From Streptomyces sp. NBC_01716 (GTDB taxonomy: Bacteria > Actinomycetota > Actinomycetes > Streptomycetales > Streptomycetaceae), in NCBI RefSeq assembly GCF_036248275.1, contig NZ_CP109181.1, positions 2,046,001 to 2,110,000 of the forward strand: a stretch of DNA of 64,000 nt, written 5' to 3'. Shown here piece after piece: positions 27,534-36,483 of this stretch. A model generated the notes under the pieces. That model was not told the DNA's origin. It was given only the letters and a program-made list of their open reading frames with translations, and ran no database searches. Within the stretch, counting starts at the first letter, position 1, and every line of letters starts with the position of its first letter. Made by a program: the position numbers and the translations under genes.

Positions 27534-30103
27534 CTACTTGTAGATGGTTTCGGTCCATCGGATGTCGACTCGGTACCCGGCAGTGAGTCCGAAAAAATGC
27601 TCCGGCACGTCATTGAATACTTCCTGCCACTTGCCGTGCCCCGGCGCGAAGGATTCATTGTTTATGTCCGTCCGAGCGTGATATTTGACCGTCAGTGTGT
27701 TTCCCTTGCTCTTGGTGATCTCGTATCTCACGTCGTACGACCCCAGAACACCCTGGGCTTCGCGGTCGTCCTTTCCGATGACAAGTCCACCGAGGTCGGA
27801 GAGGTACACATTGGCCATCTGCGCCAAGTTGAGATCTTCGCCGTCGCGGTTCTTTGTGACGTTTTACCGTTTCGTCTCCTTTCTTTTTTCTGTTGACTCT
27901 GAACTGGGCGGCCACTGATCCCCTGACGTCCTCCATGCCGGAACTCTTGATCAGTGCCTTGGTTATCTCGTCGTCGCCGTCGTAGGACCTGTCAGGGACG
28001 GTGGTGTTGCCCTCGGAACTGCCCCACAGCCAGCGGAACGCCAGGGTCCAGGGGCCGTCGCCGCCGTGTTTGTTGTTCGCGAGCTTTCCGGACTTCGTGG
28101 AGATGTTTTTGTACATTTCATCCAGCATTGTCAGGAGCGGATACTGCTCGCCGGCGAACAGGGGCGGGATGGGGTCGGGTCCCAGGAGGAGTGGGCGCGG
28201 CTGCAGAACGGGAGAGCCCAAGGAGGACGTGACGCCCAGCGGGTTGTTCCCTGCGGAGCCAGTGGCGCCGCCGATCGAAAGCGGAGGTGCGACAGTGGAT
28301 TCCGACTCGATGACGTCGGGAGAGCAGTCCGCCTTCTGGCAGGTGAACGAGGCCATGCCGGACGGGTCGGACAGGGTGGCTGGGTTATTCTCCGCGTAGC
28401 TGTAGCCGTTGAGCGATTGGTGCTTCGCCGGCTCCAGAAGTGGATCGACGCTGATGAACCGGCCGAGTGTCGAATCGTATTCACGAGCGTCGACGTGCGT
28501 CAGTCCAGTGGCTTTGTCGTGCGTCTTGCCCAGGAAGCCTCGATCGTTGCCCCATTCGCCGATGGTGCCTGCGCGTTCACCTCCGAACACGGTCATATAT
28601 CGCTTGGTGACTGCCTGGGTGTCGGATGCGATGGCGAGGCTGGAGGTGCCGTGATGGTCTCCCGCCAGGTACTGGAGCTTGTTGGTGCCCGACTGGTTGG
28701 AGCGAACGGCTACGGTCAAGTCCTTTGTGCCGTAGAAGCGTTGAGCCCAGAACTTTCCGTCGGCTTTGAGGTGCAGTTCCGTTCCTCCGGCGTAGAGGAC
28801 CCGTTCGCCGTTCCTCTCGTTACGGATGAGCAGGCTGCCGTCCGCGTCGTACAGATAGTCTGTCCCCTTGGCTCCTTCGGTGATTTTGCCTAGTTTTCCT
28901 TCCGTGTTCCAGTCCAGGGTCTGGGCTCCGGCGCCGCCTGGGCGCTTGACCGTGTTACCTGCCTCGTCGGCGGCGTAGGCGCGGTCCGGCGTGACGCAGT
29001 CGTTGTCGTCGCTGGTCCCGGTCAGCACGTGCGGCTGGGCGGACATATAGCAGTAGGTGGTTGTCGCGTCGCTGCCGGATTTGTGCTGGGTCTCCGTCTT
29101 CCGCTGGCCAGCGGTGTCGTAGGTGTAACCAGTCCAATAGGGCGCGGGTCCGGAGAGGCTGTTTGCGCTGCGTTCGTCGGCGCACTTCTGGGAGTTGGGA
29201 GTCCATGCTTCGGTGAGACGGCGGAAGCCGTCGTATGTGAAGCACTGTGTCTCGGCCTTGCCGCTGCCGCCGAGCAGGGTCGGGTCGGCGATGGCTGTGA
29301 CGTTGCTGGCCTGGTCGAACGTGTAGTTGAGATCCTGCAGCATGTACGGGTGCGTTTGGTCGGTGACGTGGCTACGGGTCAGGCGACCGGTGCCTTCCTC
29401 ATAGGTATGGGTGAGGAATGCCTTCTTATCTGCCTCGGTATTGGCACGGCCGAGGACCAATTGCTGTGGTTGTCCGAGAGCCGAGTAGTCGGTGGTCAGG
29501 AGGTACCCGGTGCTGCCCATGATCGATTTGACCTGGCCGAGCGAGGTGTAGCCGTAGTCGACGGTCTCGGACTCCAGGCCACCAAGGGCGGGTTCGGTGG
29601 AGTTGAGTTTGGTGCCGTCGCTGTTGAATGCTGTTGCGAATTCGATCGTGGCAGGGGCGCCGGCTTTCACGAGCGGGTCGTTGGCGGGCAGTGTGAGCCG
29701 TGTGCCTGTTGCTCGGTCGAGGCTGTCGAAGGCTGTGGCCTCACGTGTGTACGCCTGTCCCGACTTGCCGCCGACGTAGCGGGTGGATGCTTGCGGTTTC
29801 CCCTTGACCAAGCCGTCGTACGTGTGGGCAGTGAGCTGGTTGGCGTCGGTTTTGCTGCCTGCCCAGGTGCCGGTGATGCGGCCGATCTCGTCGTATGAGG
29901 TAAGTACCGATTCGCCACGGGAATCGGTGACCTTGACCACCTGGTCGAGTGTGTTGTAGACGGTCGTGGCTTCGCCCTTGTCAGGGTCCGTCGCCGGGGT
30001 TCTACGACCGAACAGATCGTACTCGTAGGTCCACTTGGCGCCGTCCGGGCCGGTGAGCGAGGCCTCTTTGCCGTCCAGGGTGTAGCTGGTCCGGGCGGAG
30101 CAT
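27534..30103 (-). pseudogene. Rhs/YD-repeat toxin gene 2, 5'-truncated, frameshifted in the toxin tip
   Basis: About 740 codons of YD repeats run uninterrupted (for example YEYDLFGRRT, YTYDTAGQRKT, YLYDADGSLLIRNERNG) to the core end GRFISVDPLLEPAKH and DPSG, then a toxin region. Near 27851-27866 a one-base insertion in an A-rich stretch shifts the frame; removing one A joins VKRHK to NRDGEDL and continues to a stop at 27534 (ending RWTETIYK). Upstream of about 30103 the Rhs match ends abruptly, so the N-terminal part is lost. The toxin family is not recognised. Confidence 0.8.
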
Positions 30104-30108
30104 CGCGT

Positions 30109-30560
30109 ATCCCCGCCGACCTGATCGCCATCAACCTCGCCCGCGGCGGAACCGACTTCGCCACGCTGACTCTTCAACTGCGTGAGAAGTGGCTCGCCCA
30201 CCCAACGGGGTGTCGCGATTCCACTGCGCCATCGGTCGAGGACTGCGTCCATCCGTCCGGGACACCCTCGCCCCACTGGTACCTGACTGCGACCTGGGGC
30301 TACGGCCGCCCGGTGAACCCTCGCAGCGCAGTCCGTCGCCTTGCCGACGGACTCGCGGAGCAGCCCCCGGTCCTCAATCTCGCCTTGCTCTCGCCTGCGT
30401 CCCGCAAGGTCGTTGTCGCTGCTGTCATCGACGGGGAGACGGCGTTCGGGAACATCCGCGCGGTGCAGGTCACGGCAGCGCCCGGCAGCAGCGCTGCCCT
30501 CGCAGGTACTTGCTGGGCCTTTACTGGACGGTTGCTCACATCGGCTCCAGCGCTGCGCCC
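30109..30560 (+). pseudogene. Fragment of an unrecognised gene
   Basis: A plus-strand frame with natural-looking protein (IPADLIAINLARGGTDFATL, HWYLTATWGYGRPVNP, KVVVAAVIDGETAFGNIRAV) begins exactly where the Rhs homology stops and fades after about 30560. There is no proper start or stop, so it looks like a piece left by the rearrangement that truncated Rhs gene 2. The family is unknown. Confidence 0.4.
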
Positions 30561-30860
30561 GCTGACATCCCTCTCAAGCGAGACCCCCATCACCCGCTCC
30601 GCAACGGGCATGTCCCGGCCTGGTCCGACCGCGAGCGCGACCCGGTGGCGACGATTCCTCGTCGACAGCCCATCAGACATTCGTCCGGGCGAGCGTCATT
30701 TGAGCGTCGAGATGCTGAGCGCTCCGGCGTCGCTGCCACCGAGCCTCCACCTCAGTCGCCGAAAACCGCAGCTCAGCCGGGACAGGGTTACCTCCACCGA
30801 TTTCCACTGTTGTTTGTCTGCAAACAGGTGGAATGAGCTACCAACACCGAGAAACCAGAG

Positions 30861-30934
30861 GTCAGGCGCCCTTCCCCACCGGCTCCAGAATCGCCACGCA
30901 CTCCACATGATGCGTCATCGGGAAGATGTACAAC
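30861..30934 (-). pseudogene. Second remnant of the rRNA methyltransferase 3' end
   Basis: Seventy-four bases align with 36480-36553, the end of the intact gene, with 11 mismatches, most of them synonymous. The fragment reads FPMTHHVECVAILEPV and ends in the same stop. The upstream part of the gene is absent. The divergence suggests that it came from another strain's copy. It marks a probable boundary between two inserted segments. From 30935 to 31225 I see no gene. Confidence 0.8.
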
Positions 30935-31225
30935 TTGCCCCCTCAGGGGGAACAAGCAGGTCAGAAGGCATCTTCAGAGCTTTCCAGCGAGGACTGAGGG
31001 CTCCGATGCGTCAAACGTGCGTCATAGCCCGAAGCGTGCGGCCAGTGGGCGGGCGGCCCCCAAGGCGCCGGTGGGAAGGCCAGACCCGTATCCACCCTGC
31101 CGCCCTGAACGCGAGCTGCCCCCATCGCTCAGCAAGCACCAAGCCAGGGGGGCAGAAGTCAGGAATCGAAGGCTGGGAGAGCCGGGCCGAAAAGGGGCAG
31201 GAGCCGGTCCACTCTCTCCGCATCT

Positions 31226-31876
31226 TCACTCCGGTGTTGTCTCAGCGCCGCGTTCCCGCATGCCGTCGGTGAGCATGATCAGCCGGTCGCCCTTGCCTGG
31301 ATCCAGGCGCTGGACGGTGTAGGTGTGCGGCCGGGCCTGTTCCTCCAGGTCCGCGCCCTCCCTTCGTGCGCGGCGCGGAGCCCCCACCCAGAAGGGTGGC
31401 CAGCAGTGCGGCCGCCACGTCGTGGCACATGGCATCGGTGACCGACAACCGCACGACGTCGCGGTCGATGACGTAGTCGAAGGTGTCACCGCCGACATGG
31501 GCCACCGGTTCGAGGGCACCTGCGACGGCGAACTGGGCCGCTTCGACGGCCAGTGACGCCGAGAGCAGCCGGTGCTGGATCTCCGCCGCCAGGCTCAGCG
31601 GAGAGGCACGCCGGCCCCACTGGTACAGGTCGGCGAAGGGCCTGTTCGCGATGACGATGCTCCAGCAGCCCGATTGCGTCACCCCGATTGGTCACGGGGG
31701 CGACAACGCGGGTCCGCACACCGCCGGTGTCGCGTTCCACGTACGGTCGTTGCGTCCGGATCACCTGGTCGTACGGGGTGCCGGAAAGCGCGATGCGCTG
31801 AGCGGGCGTGTCGATATCGACACCGCCGACTCCCAGGCGTACTACCGAACTGGCAGTGCTGATACGTCCCGGCTTT
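31226..31876 (-). pseudogene. Decayed SpoIIE-type PP2C phosphatase with GAF-like part
   Basis: Three frames together give a GAF-like stretch (GTPYDQVIRTQRPYVERDTG) followed by PP2C motifs: PLSLAAEIQHRLL, VGGDTFDYVIDRD and GDRLIMLTDGM. The usual DAMGHG metal-binding motif reads DAMCHD. Two frameshifts and loss of the 5' half make it nonfunctional. Such phosphatases often regulate anti-sigma antagonists, which fits the sigma-factor genes just upstream. Confidence 0.7.
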
Positions 31877-31877
31877 G

Positions 31878-32603
31878 TCAGGGCCGGTACAGCGACGTCA
31901 GGCTGGTCACCTGGCCCGCGCCGTCGAAGACCAGGTCGTACCCGATACCGCTGTAGAGCATGGGGTCCAACTGGTTGATCAGGGTGACGAGCTGGACCGG
32001 GGAGTACGGGAGCAGCTCGGCGCGGCTGGTGCCGGCGGCTTCGCCGCGAACCGGGGCCGCCAGCAGTACCTGGCCGTTCTTGGCCATGGGCACCGTGGTG
32101 AAGGAACCCGTGCTCGGCATGATCTCCCAGGTGTCGAACTGGGTGTTGATCTTCTTCTGGGCGGGCCGCACGGACAGCCAGGTGCGTCCGTTGCTGATCC
32201 AGGCCCTGTTGATGGTCACGAACTGCTCGGTGCCGGCGAAGGGGACCGTGCCGGCCGTCGCCACGGTGCCCTTGGAGTCTGTCGGAGTGGCCGTCTTGCG
32301 GGCCGGCGCGGAAGACGGGGCGGGATCGGCGGACTTCCTGTCGGCGTCTGTCCGGGTGCCCGTCTTGTCGGCCCGCGCGGAAGGAGATGCCTTCTTGCCG
32401 CTCGTGGCGGGATCCGCGGACTTCTTGCCCCCATCGGGCAGGGCGTCGTCCGTCATTTCGGCCGCCGCGGAAGATGAGGCCGGCTTGGCGACGGCGGATT
32501 CCATGTGATCCGCGGGCTTCTGGCCGCACCCGGTCAGGGCGAGGGAACTGAGGGCGACAGCAGTGAGCCAGCCCTTGGGGGCGTTACGACGGGAGAGATT
32601 CAT
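31878..32603 (-). CDS. Lipoprotein, copy 2 of the duplicated sigma-locus unit
   Basis: The 241-residue protein has lipobox LTGC, a long Ala/Ser/Lys/Asp-rich low-complexity linker (residues about 30-110) and a C-terminal domain closely matching copy 1 (FAGTEQFVTINRAW, VRPAQKKINTQFDTWEI, LYSGIGYDLVFDGAGQVT). AGGAGC precedes the ATG at 32603; the frame extends to an upstream TTG. Function is unknown. It is probably a surface protein whose expression is driven by the local ECF sigma factor. Confidence 0.75.
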   Translation of the reverse strand: MNLSRRNAPKGWLTAVALSSLALTGCGQKPADHMESAVAKPASSSAAAEMTDDALPDGGKKSADPATSGKKASPSARADKTGTRTDADRKSADPAPSSAPARKTATPTDSKGTVATAGTVPFAGTEQFVTINRAWISNGRTWLSVRPAQKKINTQFDTWEIMPSTGSFTTVPMAKNGQVLLAAPVRGEAAGTSRAELLPYSPVQLVTLINQLDPMLYSGIGYDLVFDGAGQVTSLTSLYRP

Positions 32604-32644
32604 TGTCAAATGCTCCTATTGACCAGGGTATTGGGTTACACACT

Positions 32645-32675
32645 CTCTACGCCCCACACCGCCCCCCGGGTTGCA
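32645..32675 (-). promoter_or_regulatory. Candidate ECF-type promoter for lipoprotein copy 2
   Basis: On the minus strand TGCAACC and CGTAGAG are separated by exactly 17 bases, the same sequence and spacing as upstream of lipoprotein copy 1. The ATG follows about 40 bases downstream. Confidence 0.6.
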
Positions 32676-32837
32676 CCCGGATCAGACTATTTCTCTTCGA
32701 ACTTCACGACCGTGCCACCCTCGAAATGACAAAGATCCCGACCGATCAATAGATCGGCGGGAATCTCGTCAACCGCTCCCGAGCGAGCGTAATGGACCTC
32801 GTCGATGGCCGGGAATCCGTTCTGCGAGGTCAGAAGC

Positions 32838-33434
32838 TCACTCGCCGGTCAGCCAGTAGGCTTCCCGAAGCGACTGAATCCCGCCTTCACCGTCATAATC
32901 GATGGCGAACACCCACTGCGGCCCAGCACGCAGCCGTTCGACCAGTTCACTTACCCGCATGTCCCCCGCCTTGCCTCCGGCCACAAGCTTGACCTCGACC
33001 GGAGTTTCCGGTTTCAGCGTCACACTGTGCACTACTCCGGTGCGAATGACCGCACCCTTTCCGTCACGAACCTGCGCCACGGTAACCTGAACCGTATTAC
33101 CCTCCAGCACCACCGCGTCGTACACGAAACCGAGTTCGCTGGCGTATTCCTCCCCCGGTGCCGGCGTCGGGGTCACGAACAGAGAGGCGCTCGGTGCTGC
33201 GGTCGGCAGCGCCGCGGACGGTGCCGCCTCCGGTCCGAGCCGGACCACCGACATGACCCCCACGGTCAGCGCCGCCGCCATCACCACGCCGCCCGACGTC
33301 AGAGCCACTTGCCTGCGGCGCCGATGCCGGTCCCCGCGCGCCCGGATCTGCTCGGCGGCCAGCGGTACGACGAACCGCTGCCCCGAGGCGGCAAGATCGG
33401 CGAGCCGATCCTCCAGGCCGGTTTCATCAGCCAT
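32838..33434 (-). CDS. Membrane protein, anti-sigma-like, copy 2
   Basis: The 198-residue protein has a short cytoplasmic N-terminus (EDRLADLAASGQRFVVPLAAEQIR), one membrane helix (VALTSGGVVMAAALTVGVMSV) and an extracytoplasmic domain. It closely resembles copy 1 at 34192-34788 through the shared PTPAPGEEYASE and the C-terminal EGGIQSLREAYWLT. No ZAS zinc motif is seen, so anti-sigma function rests on gene order in copy 1, where it directly follows and overlaps the sigma gene. GGAGG precedes the ATG. Confidence 0.72.
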   Translation of the reverse strand: MADETGLEDRLADLAASGQRFVVPLAAEQIRARGDRHRRRRQVALTSGGVVMAAALTVGVMSVVRLGPEAAPSAALPTAAPSASLFVTPTPAPGEEYASELGFVYDAVVLEGNTVQVTVAQVRDGKGAVIRTGVVHSVTLKPETPVEVKLVAGGKAGDMRVSELVERLRAGPQWVFAIDYDGEGGIQSLREAYWLTGE

Positions 33435-33479
33435 GCTCCACCTCCGGTGCGGTCCCCGGCAGATCCCGGCGTACCCGGC

Positions 33480-34061
33480 TCACGGCTTGTACAGCGACTC
33501 CAGCTTGGTGACCTGGCCCTCTCCGTCGAAGCTCAGGTCGAACCCGGCACCTTCGCGGGTCCTTGGGTCCAGCTGCGTCAGCAGGGTGACGAACTCGGCC
33601 TGCGAGGTCGACACGGGCTCACCGCGCCCAATCCCCGAGGCCTCGTCGCCGCGAACCGGGACGGTCAGCAGCACCCGGGTGTCCTCCGCCATGGGCACCG
33701 TGGCGAAGACCCCCGTTCCGGGGACGATCTCCCAGGTGTCGAACTGGGTGTTCACCTTCTTCTCGGCGGGCCGCACCGACAGCTTGGTCAGTCCGCCCTC
33801 GGTCCAGGCCTTGTCGATCGTCACGAACTGCTTGGTACCGGCGAAGGGGCTCTTGTCGGCCGGCGCCAGCGTGTCCTCGACGGGCGTCTCGTCGGCCGCC
33901 GCTGGCTCCGCGCCTCTGTCGGCCGGTGCGATGGCCGTCTCCTCGACGGCGGAGGGAGCTGCGGGGTCCTCGGTCTTCTCGCCGCAGCCGGTCAGGACAA
34001 GGGCGCCGAAGGCGACAACGGTGAGCAGGCACAAGGTGGCCCGGCGGCGTGAGGCGTGCAT
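33480..34061 (-). CDS. Lipoprotein, copy 1 of the duplicated sigma-locus unit
   Basis: The 193-residue protein has lipobox LTGC, a shorter acidic linker than copy 2, then the shared domain (FAGTKQFVTIDKAW, VRPAEKKVNTQFDTWEI, GAGFDLSFDGEGQVTKLESL). AGGAGA lies ten bases before the ATG. The family is not recognised. Separate transcription from its own ECF-type promoter is likely because 130 bases separate it from the anti-sigma-like gene upstream. Confidence 0.75.
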   Translation of the reverse strand: MHASRRRATLCLLTVVAFGALVLTGCGEKTEDPAAPSAVEETAIAPADRGAEPAAADETPVEDTLAPADKSPFAGTKQFVTIDKAWTEGGLTKLSVRPAEKKVNTQFDTWEIVPGTGVFATVPMAEDTRVLLTVPVRGDEASGIGRGEPVSTSQAEFVTLLTQLDPRTREGAGFDLSFDGEGQVTKLESLYKP

Positions 34062-34104
34062 GGTCAACGTTCTCCTGGAAACCGGTGCGGTCGGGTTACA
34101 CGGT

Positions 34105-34135
34105 CTCTACGCCCCACACCGCCCGTCGGGTTGCA
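34105..34135 (-). promoter_or_regulatory. Candidate ECF-type promoter for lipoprotein copy 1
   Basis: TGCAACC, 17 bases, CGTAGAG on the minus strand, identical in elements and spacing to the promoter candidate at 32645-32675. Conservation of this noncoding block after duplication supports function. Confidence 0.62.
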
Positions 34136-34191
34136 TCCGGCCAGAACAATTCTTCAACCGGCGCTGAATGCCGCCCGACCGGGCCCGGACC

Positions 34192-34788
34192 TCACTCCAC
34201 GGTCAGCCAGTACGCTTCCCGCAGCGACTGAATCCGGCCCTCACCGTCGTAGTCGAGGGCGAACACCCACCGCGGTCCGGCCCGCAGCTGGTCCACGACA
34301 TCTTCCAGCCGCATGTCTCCAGGCTTCCCACCGGCCAGGTGCTCCACCTCGACCGGGGTCACCGCCGCCAGGGTCACCTTGTGCACCACGCCGGTGGGTA
34401 CGGCCGTCCCCTTCTCGTCACGAAGCTGCTGGACGGTGACCCGAACCCTGTCCCCGTCCAGCACCACCGCGTCGTACACGTAGCCGAACTCGCTGGCGTA
34501 CTCCTCACCGGGTGCCGGCGTCGGGGCCACGAACTGGGGAGCGTTCGCCGACGGCTTCGGCTTTGCAGCGGTCGGCGCCGACTCCGGCCCGGACCGGACC
34601 ATCGACAGACCCCCCACGACCACAACAGCGGCCAGCAGCACACCGCCCGACGCCTTAGCCACCCGCTTACGCCGCCAACGCAGATCCCCGCGCGCCCGGA
34701 TCTGCTCGGCGGCCAGCGGCACGGCAAACCGCCGGCCCTCGCTGGCAAGGTCGGCGAACCGCTCTTCCAAGCCGATCTCGTCAAGCAC
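34192..34788 (-). CDS. Putative anti-sigma factor, copy 1
   Basis: The 198-residue protein has an N-terminal cytoplasmic part of about 45 residues, one membrane helix (GVLLAAVVVVGGLSMV) and an outer domain ending EGRIQSLREAYWLTVE. Its GTG start overlaps the end of the ECF sigma gene by eight bases, the usual arrangement for a membrane anti-sigma partner. No known anti-sigma motif is evident, so the role is inferred from context. Confidence 0.72.
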   Translation of the reverse strand: MLDEIGLEERFADLASEGRRFAVPLAAEQIRARGDLRWRRKRVAKASGGVLLAAVVVVGGLSMVRSGPESAPTAAKPKPSANAPQFVAPTPAPGEEYASEFGYVYDAVVLDGDRVRVTVQQLRDEKGTAVPTGVVHKVTLAAVTPVEVEHLAGGKPGDMRLEDVVDQLRAGPRWVFALDYDGEGRIQSLREAYWLTVE

Positions 34789-35299
34789 GCTCCACCTCCG
34801 AAACCCGGACCGCCCGCGGATCCAGCTGAGTATCGGCCAGAATCTTCGCCAGCGCAGCCCGTCCCCGGCTCAGCTGCGCCTTGACCGTACCTACGGGAGA
34901 GTTGGTCTCTTCGGCGACTTGTTTCACTTCCAGATCACACAGGTGATGGAGCACGATGACCCGCCGCTGCGCCGCGGGGATCTGCTTCAACGCCTCGACC
35001 AGCAGCACGTGGTGATCGTCTGGCGGCGGCACGTTCGGGGGCGGCCCCTGCCGCTTCGCGAAGGTGAGGGAGGTACGCACCCGCCGCCACCGGCTGACCG
35101 CCAGCCGGTAGGCCACGGTACGCACCCACGCCTCGGGCGCACCGTCCTTGTCCAGCACGGCCCGGCGCTCCCAGGCCCGCACGAAGGCTTCCTGGACCAC
35201 GTCTTGCGCCTCGGCACGATCACCGATCATGGCGTACAGCTGACCGATGAGCCGACCCACGCTCGCGGCGTAAAGGGCGTCAAACGCCTGCTCGTCCAT
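34781..35299 (-). CDS. ECF RNA polymerase sigma factor
   Basis: The 172-residue protein has sigma region 2 (FDALYAASVGRLIGQLYAMI, AQDVVQEAFVRAWER) and region 4 (LKQIPAAQRRVIVLHHLCDL, EETNSPVGTVKAQLSRGRAA). The ATG at 35299 has AGGTGGGG just upstream; the open frame continues to 35353 without a better site. It heads an operon with the anti-sigma-like gene and probably drives the CGTAGAG promoters before the two lipoprotein genes. Confidence 0.9.
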   Translation of the reverse strand: MDEQAFDALYAASVGRLIGQLYAMIGDRAEAQDVVQEAFVRAWERRAVLDKDGAPEAWVRTVAYRLAVSRWRRVRTSLTFAKRQGPPPNVPPPDDHHVLLVEALKQIPAAQRRVIVLHHLCDLEVKQVAEETNSPVGTVKAQLSRGRAALAKILADTQLDPRAVRVSEVERA

Positions 35300-35535
35300 C
35301 CCCACCTGGTCTTTGGAGGCCGTACGCATGTTCAATCGTGCGAACACTGCCACCCGGCACTCATGTGACGCAAGGAGCGGGTGTGAAGGCTACGCAGATC
35401 AGACGTGACTTGGAAACCGTCCTTACCGAACTTGATCGCTGACTTTGCGCTGGTCAGGCACGGTGTCGGGCGTTCCGCGGGAGGATTGGCGCGTCATGTT
35501 CGCCCCGGTCGTGGAGGTGCTGGGTGCCGTCGGTG

Positions 35536-35965
35536 ATGGAGTTGCTGGAGGAGCGGGAGCTGGGTGCCCGGCGGCTGGTGGAGTCGCTGCGGGAGGAAGC
35601 GGATCGGGTGCTGGCCGCGCTGGGGGACGCGGAGCTGGCGTGGGAACGCTTCATGATCACGCGGGAGACGCTGGACGAGACTCTCCCCACCCGGTGAGCC
35701 GGAGGCGCCGGAGTCTTCCGACGCGGGGAGCGCGGCGCCGTGGCCGGTGGCCGGCCCGGTGGTGGCTGGATCGGTGGTCCCGGTGCGGCGTGGGGAACTG
35801 GGGGTCCCGTCACGGTCGGTGGACTGCGAGCAGATCATGTCGGTCCTGTCCGACCGTGAACGCACGGGCGGGGACGAGGCGTTGGCGTGCAAGGAGATCG
35901 CTGGTGTGTTTGACGGCCCGCAGCACCAGGTTCAGCACGGTGGCCGCCCATGTGACCAGCGGCCC
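35536..35965 (+). pseudogene. IS-associated small ORF and following remnant
   Basis: A 53-codon frame (35536-35697) encodes a charged helix, MELLEERELGARRLVESLRE, ending in LDETLPTR. The next 270 bases read on in a shifted frame as VVPVRRGELGVPSRSVDCEQ and a winged-helix-like segment. From memory, similar two-part genes accompany Streptomyces insertion sequences. It appears broken. Confidence 0.45.
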
Positions 35966-35968
35966 GGT

Positions 35969-36462
35969 TTAACCGCCGTCGGGCCAGATCTGCTTCAAGC
36001 GGGAGAAGCGGGCCCGCAGCTCGGGCAACAGGATCCGGACGGCATCCCTCTCACCCGTGCTCGCCGGGCTGACCAGCACGTCCGGGACCAGGCCGATAGA
36101 GTCGGTGACCAGGTGCCGTGACGCCCGTTGATCAGTTTCCCGCCGTCGAATCCCCTGCTCGCGGCCGGCACGTTCGCGGCCGCTTCCACCGACCGCGCGT
36201 CGATGATCGCCGCGCTCGGCCCGGCGTTCCGTCCGGCGTGAGCCCGGGTCCTGTCGCGCAGCCGGTCGTGGAACTCCTTGACCAACTGATTCTCGCGCCG
36301 GCGAGAGAAGAACGCGTACACCCGCTTCCAGCAAGGGAAGTCCACCGGCATCGAGCGCCACTTGATGCCACCGTCGACCAGGTCGCAAATCGCGTCGATC
36401 GTCACGTGCGTCGAATATGCGTCAAGATATCGCCTGTAACGCCCACACCGCGCATACGGCAC
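35969..36462 (-). pseudogene. IS5-type transposase remnant
   Basis: The N-terminal half has the IS5 pattern (VDGGIKWRSMPVDFPCWKRV, FSRRRENQLVKEFHDRLR) and an IDARSVEAAANV segment carrying the first catalytic Asp. After GKLINGR the frame shifts; the other frame continues HLVTDSIGLVPDVLVSPAS to GERDAVRILLPEL, then stops early. The third catalytic residue region is missing, so the gene is dead. It ends against the methyltransferase gene flank. Confidence 0.78.
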
Positions 36463-36468
36463 ACCACC

Positions 36469-36483
36469 TAAAACCGCAGGTCA
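36469..36483. other. 15-bp direct repeat at the methyltransferase gene end (att-like)
   Basis: TAAAACCGCAGGTCA here, including the stop codon of the rRNA methyltransferase gene, is repeated exactly at 13019-13033 in the same orientation and imperfectly at about 30852-30864. It may be the recombination point used by the inserted segments. Confidence 0.55.

Noticed and set aside
27862..27900. A-AAA-AAG slippery heptamer in Rhs toxin 2, suggesting programmed -1 frameshifting
   Set aside because: The heptamer is in the right phase for -1 slippage, but the toxin continues in the +1 frame, and a TAA in that frame lies between the heptamer and the true junction. A simple insertion explains it better.
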